Origin: Thalassobacillus sp043497085
GTDB taxonomy: Bacteria > Bacillota > Bacilli > Bacillales > Halobacillaceae
Assembly: GCA_043497085.1 (NCBI GenBank)
Contig: JBIEKI010000015.1
DNA: 64,000 nt
Direction: 5' to 3' (one strand)
The notes beneath the pieces were generated by a model, which saw only the letters and a list, made by a program, of their open reading frames with translations, was not told the DNA's origin and did not search any database. Position numbers and translations under genes: made by a program. Below, one piece after another: positions 46,429 through 53,681 of the stretch (positions are counted from its first letter, which is position 1; the number at the start of each line of letters is the position of its first letter).

Positions 46429-48722
46429 ATCATGTCATAACAGAAAAAGAAAAATCACAAGCCCCTGCAGGTCAGCAGGTAAGCTTTGAATCAGGCAATG
46501 AAATGGCTGCAAAGGCTGCTGCACAGATTAACTACCACATTATGGGATATTTCCCGATTACCCCGTCCACAGAAATTGCCCAATATCTTGATCAGATGAA
46601 AGCAAGAGGCGAACATGAAATCAAACTGATTCCTGCCGATGGCGAGCATGGTTCTGCAGGTATTTGTTACGGAGCGGCGGTAAGTGGCGCCCGTGTCTTC
46701 AATGCTACCAGTGCCAACGGCTTTTTATTCATGCTGGAGGAACTGCCTGTACAGTCGGGCACTCGGTTCCCGATGGTATTAAACCTCGTCACCCGTGCAG
46801 TGAGCGGTCCCCTTGATATCCGCGGGGATCATTCTGATTTGTATTTTGCTCTCAATACCGGCTGGGTAATTTTAACAGCAAGTACACCGCAAGCAGTCTA
46901 TGACTTGAATATCATGGCGTTAAAAGTAGCAGAACATCATGATGTGCGCCTTCCAGTAATCGTTGCTTATGATGGATTTTTCACCTCCCATCAGAAACGG
47001 AAGGTCCTTTCATTCCAAAACAGGGAAGTCGTATCAGACTTCATCGGCGAACGTCCAACTGATTTTCCAAACGCAGTGGATAAAGAAAATCCGGTTACTA
47101 TCGGAGCCCATATGAATGGTGATGATCTGATCCATAATAATTACCAGCAGTCGGAAGCCATGTATCGGGCAGAGCATGTATTTGAAGAAATCCAGGAAGC
47201 CTATGAAAAGCTTTCCGGAAGAGCGTATCCTGCCATTGAAACGTACGAAATGGAAGACGCAGAGGCTGCGGTCTTTTTAATCAACTCTGCTGCCGAGACG
47301 GCGAAAGACGTGGTCGATCGTTATCGCAAGCAAGGAAAGAAAGTCGGTGTAATCAGTCCGAATATGATTCGTCCTTATCCGAAAGAAGCTGTCAAACAGG
47401 CGCTGAAACATGTCAAAGCAGTGCTTGTCGGTGAGCGTGCCGATAGTTATGGAGCCAATGGGGCGAATATGACACTTGAAATCAAAGCGGCCTTGCAGGA
47501 AATGGCAGGTCAGCAGCCAGTTGTTTTGAGTCGGGTCTTTGGTGTTGGAGGAAAAGACTTTTATGAAAAGGATGCTGAAGTATTTTTTGATGAAGCGTTA
47601 GAAGCTGCGGAAACATCCGTCGCGGTGAAACCATTCGATTATTATGGCATCCATGCCGGCGATCCAAAAAAACGGCTGCTCCCTATCATAGAGCCACAGC
47701 ATTCCGGATCTTATGATTCGGGGCTGATTAAAGTCACCCATGATGAAACAACCGATAAATTAAAGGTGAAAGTGCCGCCGCTCCGGCAGCTGATGAATAA
47801 ACCGAAGCGGATTGCTTCAGGCCATGGCGCCTGCCCTGGCTGTGGTATCTTTCCAGGACTTGAACTATTTTTTAAAGGTATCGAAGGGGATGTCGTGGTC
47901 TTATTCCAGACAGGATGCGGTTATGTAGTCAGTGCTGCCTACCCACACTCCTCCCATAAACAGACGTTCATCCATAACCTGTTCCAGAACGGTGCAGCTA
48001 CATTATCAGGGACAGTGGAAGCTTTTTATGAAATGAAACGTCGCGGGGAAGTAGAAATAGAAGATGATTTTACCTTTGTCATGGTTACCGGTGATGGAGG
48101 AATGGATATCGGCATGGGTTCTGCCATCGGTACTTCGTTAAGGAACCATGGCATGATCATCCTGGAGTATGACAACGAAGGGTATATGAATACAGGATCG
48201 CAAATGTCTTATTCAACGCCAATCGGCCATATGACATCCACATCCAATATCGGTAAAGAACAAAAAGGGAAGACCTTTCATCATAAGGATACCCCGCAGA
48301 TTATGGCAGCAACGAACATTCCTTATGTATTTACCGGCACCGAAGCTTACCCGCAGGACTTGATCAAAAAGGCGGCTAAAGCTCAGTGGTATGCAAAGCA
48401 CGAAGGCCTGGTCTATGGCAAACTCCTGATCACTTGTCCGTTAAACTGGAAAAGTGAAGAGCGTTATGGTCAGACCATCATCAAGGCGGCCGTGGATTCC
48501 TGTTTCTTCCCGTTATATGAAGTGGAAAAAGGGAAAACGGCTATCACTTATAATCCGGAAGCAAAGAATAAACGCGAGCCGGTCAGTGAATGGCTCAAAT
48601 ATCTTGGCAAAACGAAGCATTTACTCAAGCCGGAAAACGAAGCAATCTACCATGAATTTGAGGAAGAAGTGGAAAAGCGCTGGAACCGGTTAAAAGCAAA
48701 ACATGATTGTAAATATCTCTAA
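46425..48722 (+). CDS. Pyruvate:ferredoxin oxidoreductase, alpha-beta fusion subunit
   Basis: The 765-residue fusion has an alpha part (residues about 20-430) with GYFPITPSTEIAQYLDQM, DGEHGSAGICYGAA and the VSGPLDIRGDHSD region. The beta part (about 455-740) has the TPP motif GDGGMDIGMGS...N and the CPGC / TGCGY cysteines of the third [4Fe-4S] cluster. It oxidatively decarboxylates pyruvate, or a close 2-oxoacid, to acyl-CoA and reduced ferredoxin. Fused alpha-beta and gamma-delta subunits make a two-gene enzyme. The enzyme class is usually oxygen-sensitive. Confidence 0.88.
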   Translation: MNHVITEKEKSQAPAGQQVSFESGNEMAAKAAAQINYHIMGYFPITPSTEIAQYLDQMKARGEHEIKLIPADGEHGSAGICYGAAVSGARVFNATSANGFLFMLEELPVQSGTRFPMVLNLVTRAVSGPLDIRGDHSDLYFALNTGWVILTASTPQAVYDLNIMALKVAEHHDVRLPVIVAYDGFFTSHQKRKVLSFQNREVVSDFIGERPTDFPNAVDKENPVTIGAHMNGDDLIHNNYQQSEAMYRAEHVFEEIQEAYEKLSGRAYPAIETYEMEDAEAAVFLINSAAETAKDVVDRYRKQGKKVGVISPNMIRPYPKEAVKQALKHVKAVLVGERADSYGANGANMTLEIKAALQEMAGQQPVVLSRVFGVGGKDFYEKDAEVFFDEALEAAETSVAVKPFDYYGIHAGDPKKRLLPIIEPQHSGSYDSGLIKVTHDETTDKLKVKVPPLRQLMNKPKRIASGHGACPGCGIFPGLELFFKGIEGDVVVLFQTGCGYVVSAAYPHSSHKQTFIHNLFQNGAATLSGTVEAFYEMKRRGEVEIEDDFTFVMVTGDGGMDIGMGSAIGTSLRNHGMIILEYDNEGYMNTGSQMSYSTPIGHMTSTSNIGKEQKGKTFHHKDTPQIMAATNIPYVFTGTEAYPQDLIKKAAKAQWYAKHEGLVYGKLLITCPLNWKSEERYGQTIIKAAVDSCFFPLYEVEKGKTAITYNPEAKNKREPVSEWLKYLGKTKHLLKPENEAIYHEFEEEVEKRWNRLKAKHDCKYL

Positions 48723-48726
48723 TTCC

Positions 48727-48754
48727 AAGTCCCGGTATTACCGGGGCTTTTTGT
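48727..48754 (+). terminator. Terminator of the POR operon
   Basis: AGTCCCGGT pairs with ACCGGGGCT around ATT, followed by TTTTT. Confidence 0.85.
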
Positions 48755-48836
48755 ATTTTAATTAAGTTTAAAGTATAAGAATACTAAGGCATTCGATCTA
48801 ACTTCTTGGGACAATCCATGTTTTCTAACATGAGAA
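48755..48836 (+). repeat. Repeat B copy 1
   Basis: ATTAAGTTTAAAGTATAAG, ACTAAGGC, then CAATCCATGTTTTCTAA. The same order is seen in the insert at 51951-52044; a weaker relative (TTAAAGTATAAATGC...GGCGCCGCCAA) is at about 53560-53625. Confidence 0.65.
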
Positions 48837-48895
48837 GTACTGGCGAAAAATATAATGAATAAAACATACACACGAAAGAAGAAGGAGGGGGAGGA

Positions 48896-49411
48896 ATGAG
48901 GATAGAAACCTTTCGTATAGCTGGCACAAACAGAGCTATAGTTTTCAACGCCTCCGAAAGAAAGACAACAATCACGGTGGATGAAAGGAAATATGACCTT
49001 CAACCAGCTGAATGGATGCATATTAAGGAATCCATCGAAATCGGTGGCAGCAACATAACGGTCTCTGCGGATTGTTTCTATTGTATTTTTGAACAAGAAG
49101 GTAATCTAGAGTTGAGGTCCTATCCGCTTATGAAGCCTCCAAAAGAAGAAGCTTCCCTGCAAATCATCCATACGGGAACTGGCAGTCTTAAAGCAAAAGC
49201 CAGATACGGGGATGCCTTTCCACCGCTGGATGCCGGCAATGCGACAAATCCAATCACATTATATGTACCAATGGATGTAGTGATTGATTTTTATGAACCT
49301 GCCGAACAACTAAAAGGAACTTATCATTATGTGACAGAAGAAGACCAGGTAGGCATATTACTCTATACTGGTTCATGTCTCTATTTTATCGAAGTCTTTC
49401 CTCCTCATTAA
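48896..49411 (+). CDS. Hypothetical protein, 171 aa
   Basis: The soluble, beta-rich protein starts MRIETFRIAGTNRAIVFNAS and contains two cysteines close together (CFYC). No signal peptide and no recognised family. The ATG follows GAAGGAGGGGGAGG. A clean terminator follows, supporting a real gene. Confidence 0.7.
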   Translation: MRIETFRIAGTNRAIVFNASERKTTITVDERKYDLQPAEWMHIKESIEIGGSNITVSADCFYCIFEQEGNLELRSYPLMKPPKEEASLQIIHTGTGSLKAKARYGDAFPPLDAGNATNPITLYVPMDVVIDFYEPAEQLKGTYHYVTEEDQVGILLYTGSCLYFIEVFPPH

Positions 49412-49419
49412 CTGGGACG

Positions 49420-49459
49420 ATAAAAGGCGATTCTCCTGTTCGGGGAATCGCCTTTTATG
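49420..49459. terminator. Terminator
   Basis: ATAAAAGGCGATTC pairs with GAATCGCCTTTTAT. Confidence 0.9.
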
Positions 49460-49499
49460 GGGGTTTGTGATGGCTCTTAGAAGTTATTGTCTGCATCGG

Positions 49500-50006
49500 T
49501 TATGCCGCTGGAGCGGTTTTTGTTTCTTTTTTAGTTGTATATTGGTGGATATAAGGGATGACCCAGCGATCCAAACCAAACTTAGCTGCGTTGAATCCAG
49601 CTGCTGCAATGAACACGGTCAACAATACCATCTGAGCATTGGTGCTGACAGTTCCACTGAACAGGAAGGCGAAGTTCATTGCTAATCCCATGATTGCTGC
49701 GAAGTTAGTGAAAATACCTAGAATAAGTGCGATCCCTACTAATACTTCACCCCACATGACAAGGAATGTAAAAATTTCTGCGTTAGGAAGAGCTACACCT
49801 TCAAGGAAACTTGCCCACCAGCCCTGTACAGCAGGGTGTTCACCAGATGCTTTGCCGATAGCTCCCTGGATAAAGCCGGCAGAATCGAAGCCTCCGCCTG
49901 TCAACTTACCCCAGCCTGCAGTCAGCCACGCATAGCCTAGGTAGACCCGGATAACTGTCAAAATTACAGCCGCCACATTGTTTTCTCTTAAAAAGTTATT
50001 AATCAT
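49500..50006 (-). CDS. DoxX-family membrane protein
   Basis: The 168-residue protein has four membrane segments and the DoxX pattern VIRVYLGYAWLTAGWGKL at the front and VMWGEVLVGIALILGIFT in the middle. DoxX-like proteins are quinone- or thiol-linked membrane proteins of mixed function. The start is the ATG at 50006 after AAGGAG. A TGTGA-N6-TCACA site lies 143 bases upstream. Confidence 0.85.
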   Translation of the reverse strand: MINNFLRENNVAAVILTVIRVYLGYAWLTAGWGKLTGGGFDSAGFIQGAIGKASGEHPAVQGWWASFLEGVALPNAEIFTFLVMWGEVLVGIALILGIFTNFAAIMGLAMNFAFLFSGTVSTNAQMVLLTVFIAAAGFNAAKFGLDRWVIPYIHQYTTKKETKTAPAA

Positions 50007-50148
50007 GATTCCCACTCCTTAAATAGGATTTTATTTTGTTCAACATTTCACATGATGTGGTAAAAGAAGAACACCTTAGCCGGCTTTTGTGTTGGTGTTA
50101 TCTTTTACAGTTACATCATATCACCTTTTTTAAGATTTGCGGTAACTT

Positions 50149-50164
50149 TGTGATAGATTTCACA
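50149..50164. promoter_or_regulatory. FNR/CRP- or Rex-like operator
   Basis: TGTGATAGATTTCACA is a perfect TGTGA-N6-TCACA. With flanks it reads TTGTGAT-AGAT-TTCACAT, one base per arm from the Rex consensus. It lies upstream of doxX (minus strand). Confidence 0.5.
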
Positions 50165-50280
50165 TTTTAGCAATAAAGTTATGGCAAAGATGTGAAAAAC
50201 AGGATTTTTTAGCACCTGCAGTTTTAGACCAGGCATAGGAATTTGCTTGATTTAGACAGCAAACGCAGGTAAAATCTTAA

Positions 50281-50308
50281 TTGACATACCTTTCGCTACT
50301 GATATAGT
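50281..50308 (+). promoter_or_regulatory. SigA promoter of the 26-aa membrane peptide
   Basis: TTGACA (50281-50286) and TATAGT (50303-50308) with a 16-base spacer. Confidence 0.6.
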
Positions 50309-50406
50309 ACCAGCTTAAGGTGAATTACTAATACTTATTGTTATAGCGTACACTACAAAAAGAATGGGTCATCGAGCTATTGTAGAAAATCTGGAGGTGA
50401 AGCAGC

Positions 50407-50487
50407 ATGTGGGAAGTTACATTTTTTATTATTTCTGCACTTATCCTATTATTGAACATCGGATACTGTATCTTTGATCACGGTTAA
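50407..50487 (+). CDS. Single-span membrane micropeptide, 26 aa
   Basis: MWEVTFFIISALILLLNIGY followed by CIFDHG. It is one membrane helix with a short polar tail, after GGAGGTGAAGCAGC. It is framed by its own promoter and a very strong terminator. It could be a small subunit of a membrane complex or a toxin-like peptide. No family recognised. Confidence 0.6.
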   Translation: MWEVTFFIISALILLLNIGYCIFDHG

Positions 50488-50512
50488 TAAGTAAAGAAGC
50501 CAACAAACACGA

Positions 50513-50572
50513 AGTAGTTCAGCTTTGAAGTACAAATCTTCACTTGTACTTTCAAAGCTGAACTACTTTTTT
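50513..50572 (+). terminator. Very strong terminator
   Basis: GTAGTTCAGCTTTGAAGTAC pairs with GTACTTTCAAAGCTGAACTA (one mismatch pair region), then T-run. Confidence 0.93.
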
Positions 50573-50679
50573 ATTTCCACAAAGGCTCTTTTAACATTAT
50601 ATTGATTTTTCCTAAGAGACTTCTTCAAAAATAGGGCCGGAAAGTCGAAGACTTGATTCCGAGATATTGTTGGAGTTTA

Positions 50680-50798
50680 GGGGCTCCGGGAAACGATTCG
50701 CTTTCCGTGGGCGTGTGCTGAGTCTCCTCAGGCTTCGCCTTGCGGGGCCTCAGCGATCCCGCATATCCCACAGGAGTCTCACCGTTTCCACTACGCCC
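50680..50798 (+). repeat. Repeat C copy 6 (forward)
   Basis: GGGAAACGATTCGCTTTCCG, CTCCTCAGGCTTCGCCTTGC and CCCACAGGAGTCTCACCG; arms GGAAACG and CGTTTCC pair, as do the outer GGGGC and GCCCC. Confidence 0.85.
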
Positions 50799-50942
50799 CT
50801 TTGCTATAAAAGTTTCTTTGAAATCACTTTACTACAATTCGCTCTGGGTGTTATAAATAACGCTCAAACACTCATAGTAGCGCTTTTTGGGAATGGTCTC
50901 ATTGTATTTAAGAGGGTGGTTTCGTTACTCTATTTATGGTAA

Positions 50943-51065
50943 TGGGGACTTGGAAATGGCGAGACTCCTGCGGAAAGGATAGACTGGCAAGACCCCGCAG
51001 AGCTTTTAGCTCGAGGAGGCTTGCCGTCTTCTCCGCGGAAAGCGAGTTATTTCCAAGTCCCCATT
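50943..51065 (-). repeat. Repeat C copy 7 (inverted)
   Basis: TGGGGACTTGGAAAT and ATTTCCAAGTCCCCA are perfectly complementary outer arms; the inner core is GCGAGACTCCTGCGG ... CCGCGGAAAGCGAG. Confidence 0.87.
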
Positions 51066-51215
51066 TCTCTACCCAACTATCTCGAAACTAAGTATTCAAG
51101 TAAAGGGAGCTTATCTGTAAAAGCAACACTAAGATAGTCATTAAAAATAAATGTTAAAAACATAACACCACTTTATCACCCCTTTCGATTATAAAGTTGA
51201 AAGGAGGTGAGGGAC

Positions 51216-51440
51216 ATGGCAGTAACAAGCGAAAAAGTAAGTTCCCAGCTGCAAATGGTACTTGAAAATGGTCAGGATGAACGAGGAAACTTCATTTTCA
51301 AGAACAAGAACTTCAACAATGTAAAGACTGGAGCGACTGCAGACGAGCTGTACACGGTAGCGAAAGCATTAGAACCATTGCAGCAACGCGTGCTTTATGC
51401 AATTGAGCGTAAAGACGACAACAAAATCATGAACATTTAA
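51216..51440 (+). CDS. DUF1659 protein, 74 aa
   Basis: MAVTSEKVSSQLQMVLENGQ and FNNVKTGATADELYTVAKAL fit DUF1659. AAAGGAGGTGAG lies nine bases before ATG. It opens the DUF1659-DUF2922-YvrJ trio common in Bacillaceae; function unknown. Confidence 0.85.
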   Translation: MAVTSEKVSSQLQMVLENGQDERGNFIFKNKNFNNVKTGATADELYTVAKALEPLQQRVLYAIERKDDNKIMNI

Positions 51441-51474
51441 CGAGTAAAAATTTTGTGAAGAAAGGAGGGAGATC

Positions 51475-51687
51475 ATGAAGAAATTAGAATTGAAATTTCA
51501 GAATGAGGAAGATAAGACAGTGACCATCACTCTAGACGAGCCGGTAGAACCTGCTGATCCAGCACTAATCAATGCTGCCATGGATGCTATCCTTACTGCT
51601 AATTGCTTTTATTCCAGTGGCGGGGATTTAGTAGCCAAGAAAGAAGCGCGTATCGTCGAACGAAATGTCGTAGATATCCAGCTGTAA
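51475..51687 (+). CDS. DUF2922 protein, 70 aa
   Basis: KKLELKFQNEEDKTVTITLD and PADPALINAAMDAIL are typical for DUF2922. AAAGGAGGG precedes the ATG. Second gene of the trio. Confidence 0.85.
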   Translation: MKKLELKFQNEEDKTVTITLDEPVEPADPALINAAMDAILTANCFYSSGGDLVAKKEARIVERNVVDIQL

Positions 51688-51749
51688 ATTTGAAGAGGTT
51701 GTCCGGCAGGGCAGCCTCTTTCAATTCGAAAAGGAGGGGGAGACTAGAG

Positions 51750-51887
51750 ATGGACAATTGGGTGGCTTTATTGACCGATGTCGGTTTCCCAATCGCGGTC
51801 ACATTCTACTTGCTGCACCGCGTAGAAGGAAAACTTGATATCATGATCGAAACATTGCACCATTTGCCAGAAAAAATGAATCCTTAA
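51750..51887 (+). CDS. YvrJ-family protein, 45 aa
   Basis: MDNWVALLTDVGFPIAVTFY, LLHRVEGKLD and a short helix tail: the GFPIAVTFYLLHRVE core is the YvrJ signature. One membrane segment. AAAGGAGGGGG lies upstream of the ATG. Third gene of the trio. Confidence 0.88.
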   Translation: MDNWVALLTDVGFPIAVTFYLLHRVEGKLDIMIETLHHLPEKMNP

Positions 51888-51889
51888 GA

Positions 51890-52099
51890 ACAAAAGCGCA
51901 AGCGCCTTGCTCACCCCCGACAAGCTTAAGTCAAGCCTCGCCGTGACGTTTTTTGTACTTTCATTCCAATTAAGTTTAATAAAGGTTTAAAGTATAAGTA
52001 AAACTAAGGCTTTCGCCATTGGCGATAATCCAAGTTTTTCTAATCACAGAGAGGACTGACTTAAGACCTCGAGGGGGTAGGCGCTGGAGCTGGATGCGG
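51890..52099 (-). repeat. Repeat A copy 3, interrupted by repeat B
   Basis: In reverse orientation: GCGCAAGCGCCTTGCTCACC ... CCGTGACGTT, then 94 bases of repeat B (51951-52044), then CACAGAGAGG ... CCTCGAGGGGGTAGGCGCT. The inserted piece replaces about six bases at the hairpin tip. Confidence 0.82.
51951..52044 (-). repeat. Repeat B copy 2 nested in repeat A
   Basis: ATTAAGTTTAATAAAGGTTT, AAAGTATAAG, ACTAAGGC, CGCCATTGGCG, ATAATCCAAG and TTTTTCTAA; same block order as at 48755-48836. Orientation relative to that copy is the same on the + strand. Confidence 0.65.
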
Positions 52100-52120
52100 C
52101 CCACTGTAAAAAGTTATCAC

Positions 52121-52158
52121 TAGAAGAAAACCATCCTGTCGAAATAACAGGATGGTTT
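52121..52158 (-). terminator. Terminator of the signal peptidase gene
   Basis: AACCATCCTGT pairs with ACAGGATGGTT around seven bases; on the minus strand it is followed by TTCTT. Confidence 0.75.
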
Positions 52159-52181
52159 TTAACTGGTACTTTTCTTGCTAA

Positions 52182-52760
52182 TTAACGGGTCATTTCCCAT
52201 TCTTTGAACGGATAAATCACGAGTTCAGACCTGCCGATAATTTCACTTTCTTCAATAAACCCCAGTCCGTTACGGCTGTCTTTACTGATGGAGCGGTTAT
52301 CTCCCATTACGAAATAATGCCCATCCGGAACTTTTACAGGACCGTAATTGATCGTTCCTTCAATAGAGGTTTGATCAAGATAATCCTGGTTCTGCTTCTC
52401 CCCGTTGATATAAAGTTTGTGATCTTTCACTTCGACAACATCGTTAGGGAGGGCAATGATGCGTTTGACATAACTTTTCACCGGACGGTGGATAATGACG
52501 ATTTCTCCATAAGCCGGCTCTTCCAGATAATAAATGATTTTATTGAACATGACACGTTCCCCGCTCTCCAGCGTGGGGTTCATGCTCGCACCCTCGACGA
52601 TGGAGGTGGCGAAGAAAAAAGTACGTAATAGGAATGCAAGTACAATAGCGATGATGATGGCCTTGAGCCATTCCCACCATTCATTCTTAGCTTCTTCTGA
52701 CAATCTTGATCTTCCCTTCTTAATGATAGCCGATTGATGATTTCTCTTCTTGCTATTCAA
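52182..52760 (-). CDS. sipS: Type I signal peptidase
   Basis: The 192-residue protein has a cytoplasmic basic N-terminus, one membrane segment (about residues 33-51) and catalytic Ser59 in EGASMNPTL. Lys99 lies in YVKRIIALP, and GDNRSISKDSR gives box E. It removes signal peptides from secreted proteins. The gene name is family-level; Bacilli often have several paralogues. Confidence 0.93.
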   Translation of the reverse strand: MNSKKRNHQSAIIKKGRSRLSEEAKNEWWEWLKAIIIAIVLAFLLRTFFFATSIVEGASMNPTLESGERVMFNKIIYYLEEPAYGEIVIIHRPVKSYVKRIIALPNDVVEVKDHKLYINGEKQNQDYLDQTSIEGTINYGPVKVPDGHYFVMGDNRSISKDSRNGLGFIEESEIIGRSELVIYPFKEWEMTR

Positions 52761-52884
52761 GAAGAGGTGAATGAGATTGTGCTATGAAGCTCAAGAGTTT
52801 TTGGCTTCATCATTCCTTATTTTAACACATTTGTAAGCATTCATGAGTATCATAACTTTTATATTTGAAACATCCTGTGAATTT

Positions 52885-52930
52885 CCAGCACAAAGAAAGT
52901 ATTACGAGCATAAGATTAATTTTACGAGCA
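52885..52930. repeat. Three-unit AGCA repeat at 20-bp steps
   Basis: CCAGCA, ACGAGCA and ACGAGCA share AGCA at 52887, 52907 and 52927, exactly 20 bases apart with AT-rich spacers, in the gap between sipS and the first Spo0E-like gene. Confidence 0.5.
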
Positions 52931-52987
52931 ATTCCACCAAAGTAGAACAACTATTTTTGACGACATTTGTCTAGTTTTGCGATATCG

Positions 52988-53016
52988 TTTACAAAGAAAT
53001 TTTTTTCGGGCATAAT
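52988..53016 (+). promoter_or_regulatory. Probable SigA promoter of the Spo0E-like genes
   Basis: TTTACA (52988-52993), 17 bases, CATAAT (53011-53016). Confidence 0.5.
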
Positions 53017-53056
53017 TTATCTCGGTGAAAAAATTGTTTCTGGAGGTATCATTTTG

Positions 53057-53239
53057 GTGGAACTAACAGATAAGGATGTAAATTTGAAGGATCTAGAAGG
53101 GAAAATCAATCTTTCCCAGAAGAAAATGCTGACGTTGGCCGATCAATACGGGAGAGATAGTCTATATACGATCCAGGAAAGTCAAGCCTTAGATACACTG
53201 ATCATGGAATATATGAGGCGTAAGAAAAAAATCAGCTAA
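53057..53239 (+). CDS. Spo0E-like aspartyl phosphatase 1, ~60 aa
   Basis: The C-terminal half has TIQESQALDTLIMEYMRRK, the S-Q-x-L-D core of Spo0E phosphatases, after a helix INLSQKKMLTLADQYG. GTG 53057 or TTG 53054 follow TGGAGG. Spo0E proteins dephosphorylate Spo0A~P and delay sporulation. Confidence 0.8.
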   Translation: MELTDKDVNLKDLEGKINLSQKKMLTLADQYGRDSLYTIQESQALDTLIMEYMRRKKKIS

Positions 53240-53321
53240 AGGTGAAGCGGATACGGCGTGTCAATCCCCTTCTGCTATGGTACACTATTTTTAAACCAAA
53301 GCAGGGATTGGAGGTAACCTG

Positions 53322-53501
53322 GTGTCCACTTTCAATGAAGCCGATCAACTTCTTGTCAAAATCGAGCGCTTGCGCAAAAGAATGACCAGGGTTGCCCTAT
53401 TAGAAGGCTTTACAAGCCCTGAATCGATCCGGATCAGCCAAGAGCTGGACGAGCTTTTGAACACCTACGACAAATATAAACATAAATATAATAAATCATA
53501 A
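53322..53501 (+). CDS. Spo0E-like aspartyl phosphatase 2, 59 aa
   Basis: The GTG start follows GGAGGTAACCTG. The frame has IERLRKRMTRVALLEGFTSP and RISQELDELLNTYDKY, the S-Q-E-L-D motif. It lies 82 bases after the first Spo0E-like gene; the two differ enough to act on different regulators. Confidence 0.82.
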   Translation: MSTFNEADQLLVKIERLRKRMTRVALLEGFTSPESIRISQELDELLNTYDKYKHKYNKS

Positions 53502-53681
53502 AGAAGCTGTCCCCATTCCACGCTTAGGGGAGAGCTTCTATATTCTTTAAGAAAGTTTACACTTTGATAATGGATTAAAGTATAAATGCTCTTGCTGTAA
53601 GTATTTGGCGCCGCCAATTTTTTTAATGTTATTCCCTTCCTAAGATTTGATATGATAGGGGAAAGGGAAGGAGTGGTGTAG

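Larger units (their letters stand above)
50007..50406. other. Intergenic region with redox-type operator and promoter
   Basis: It holds the TGTGA-N6-TCACA site at 50149 and the promoter at 50281; a CACAT-G-ATGTG element is near 50048-50058. No ORF is convincing. Confidence 0.55.
50573..51215. other. Gene-free region holding the second composite repeat
   Basis: From about 50640 to 51110 the order left flank (AAGTCGAAGACTTGATTCCG), repeat C forward, spacer, repeat C inverted, right flank (CTCGAAACTAAGT) matches the region at 15.7-16.2 kb. Confidence 0.65.

Noticed and set aside
50667..50942. A 91-codon ORF inside the composite repeat
   Set aside because: It is translated from repeat C sequence; similar frames appear in other copies only by chance.
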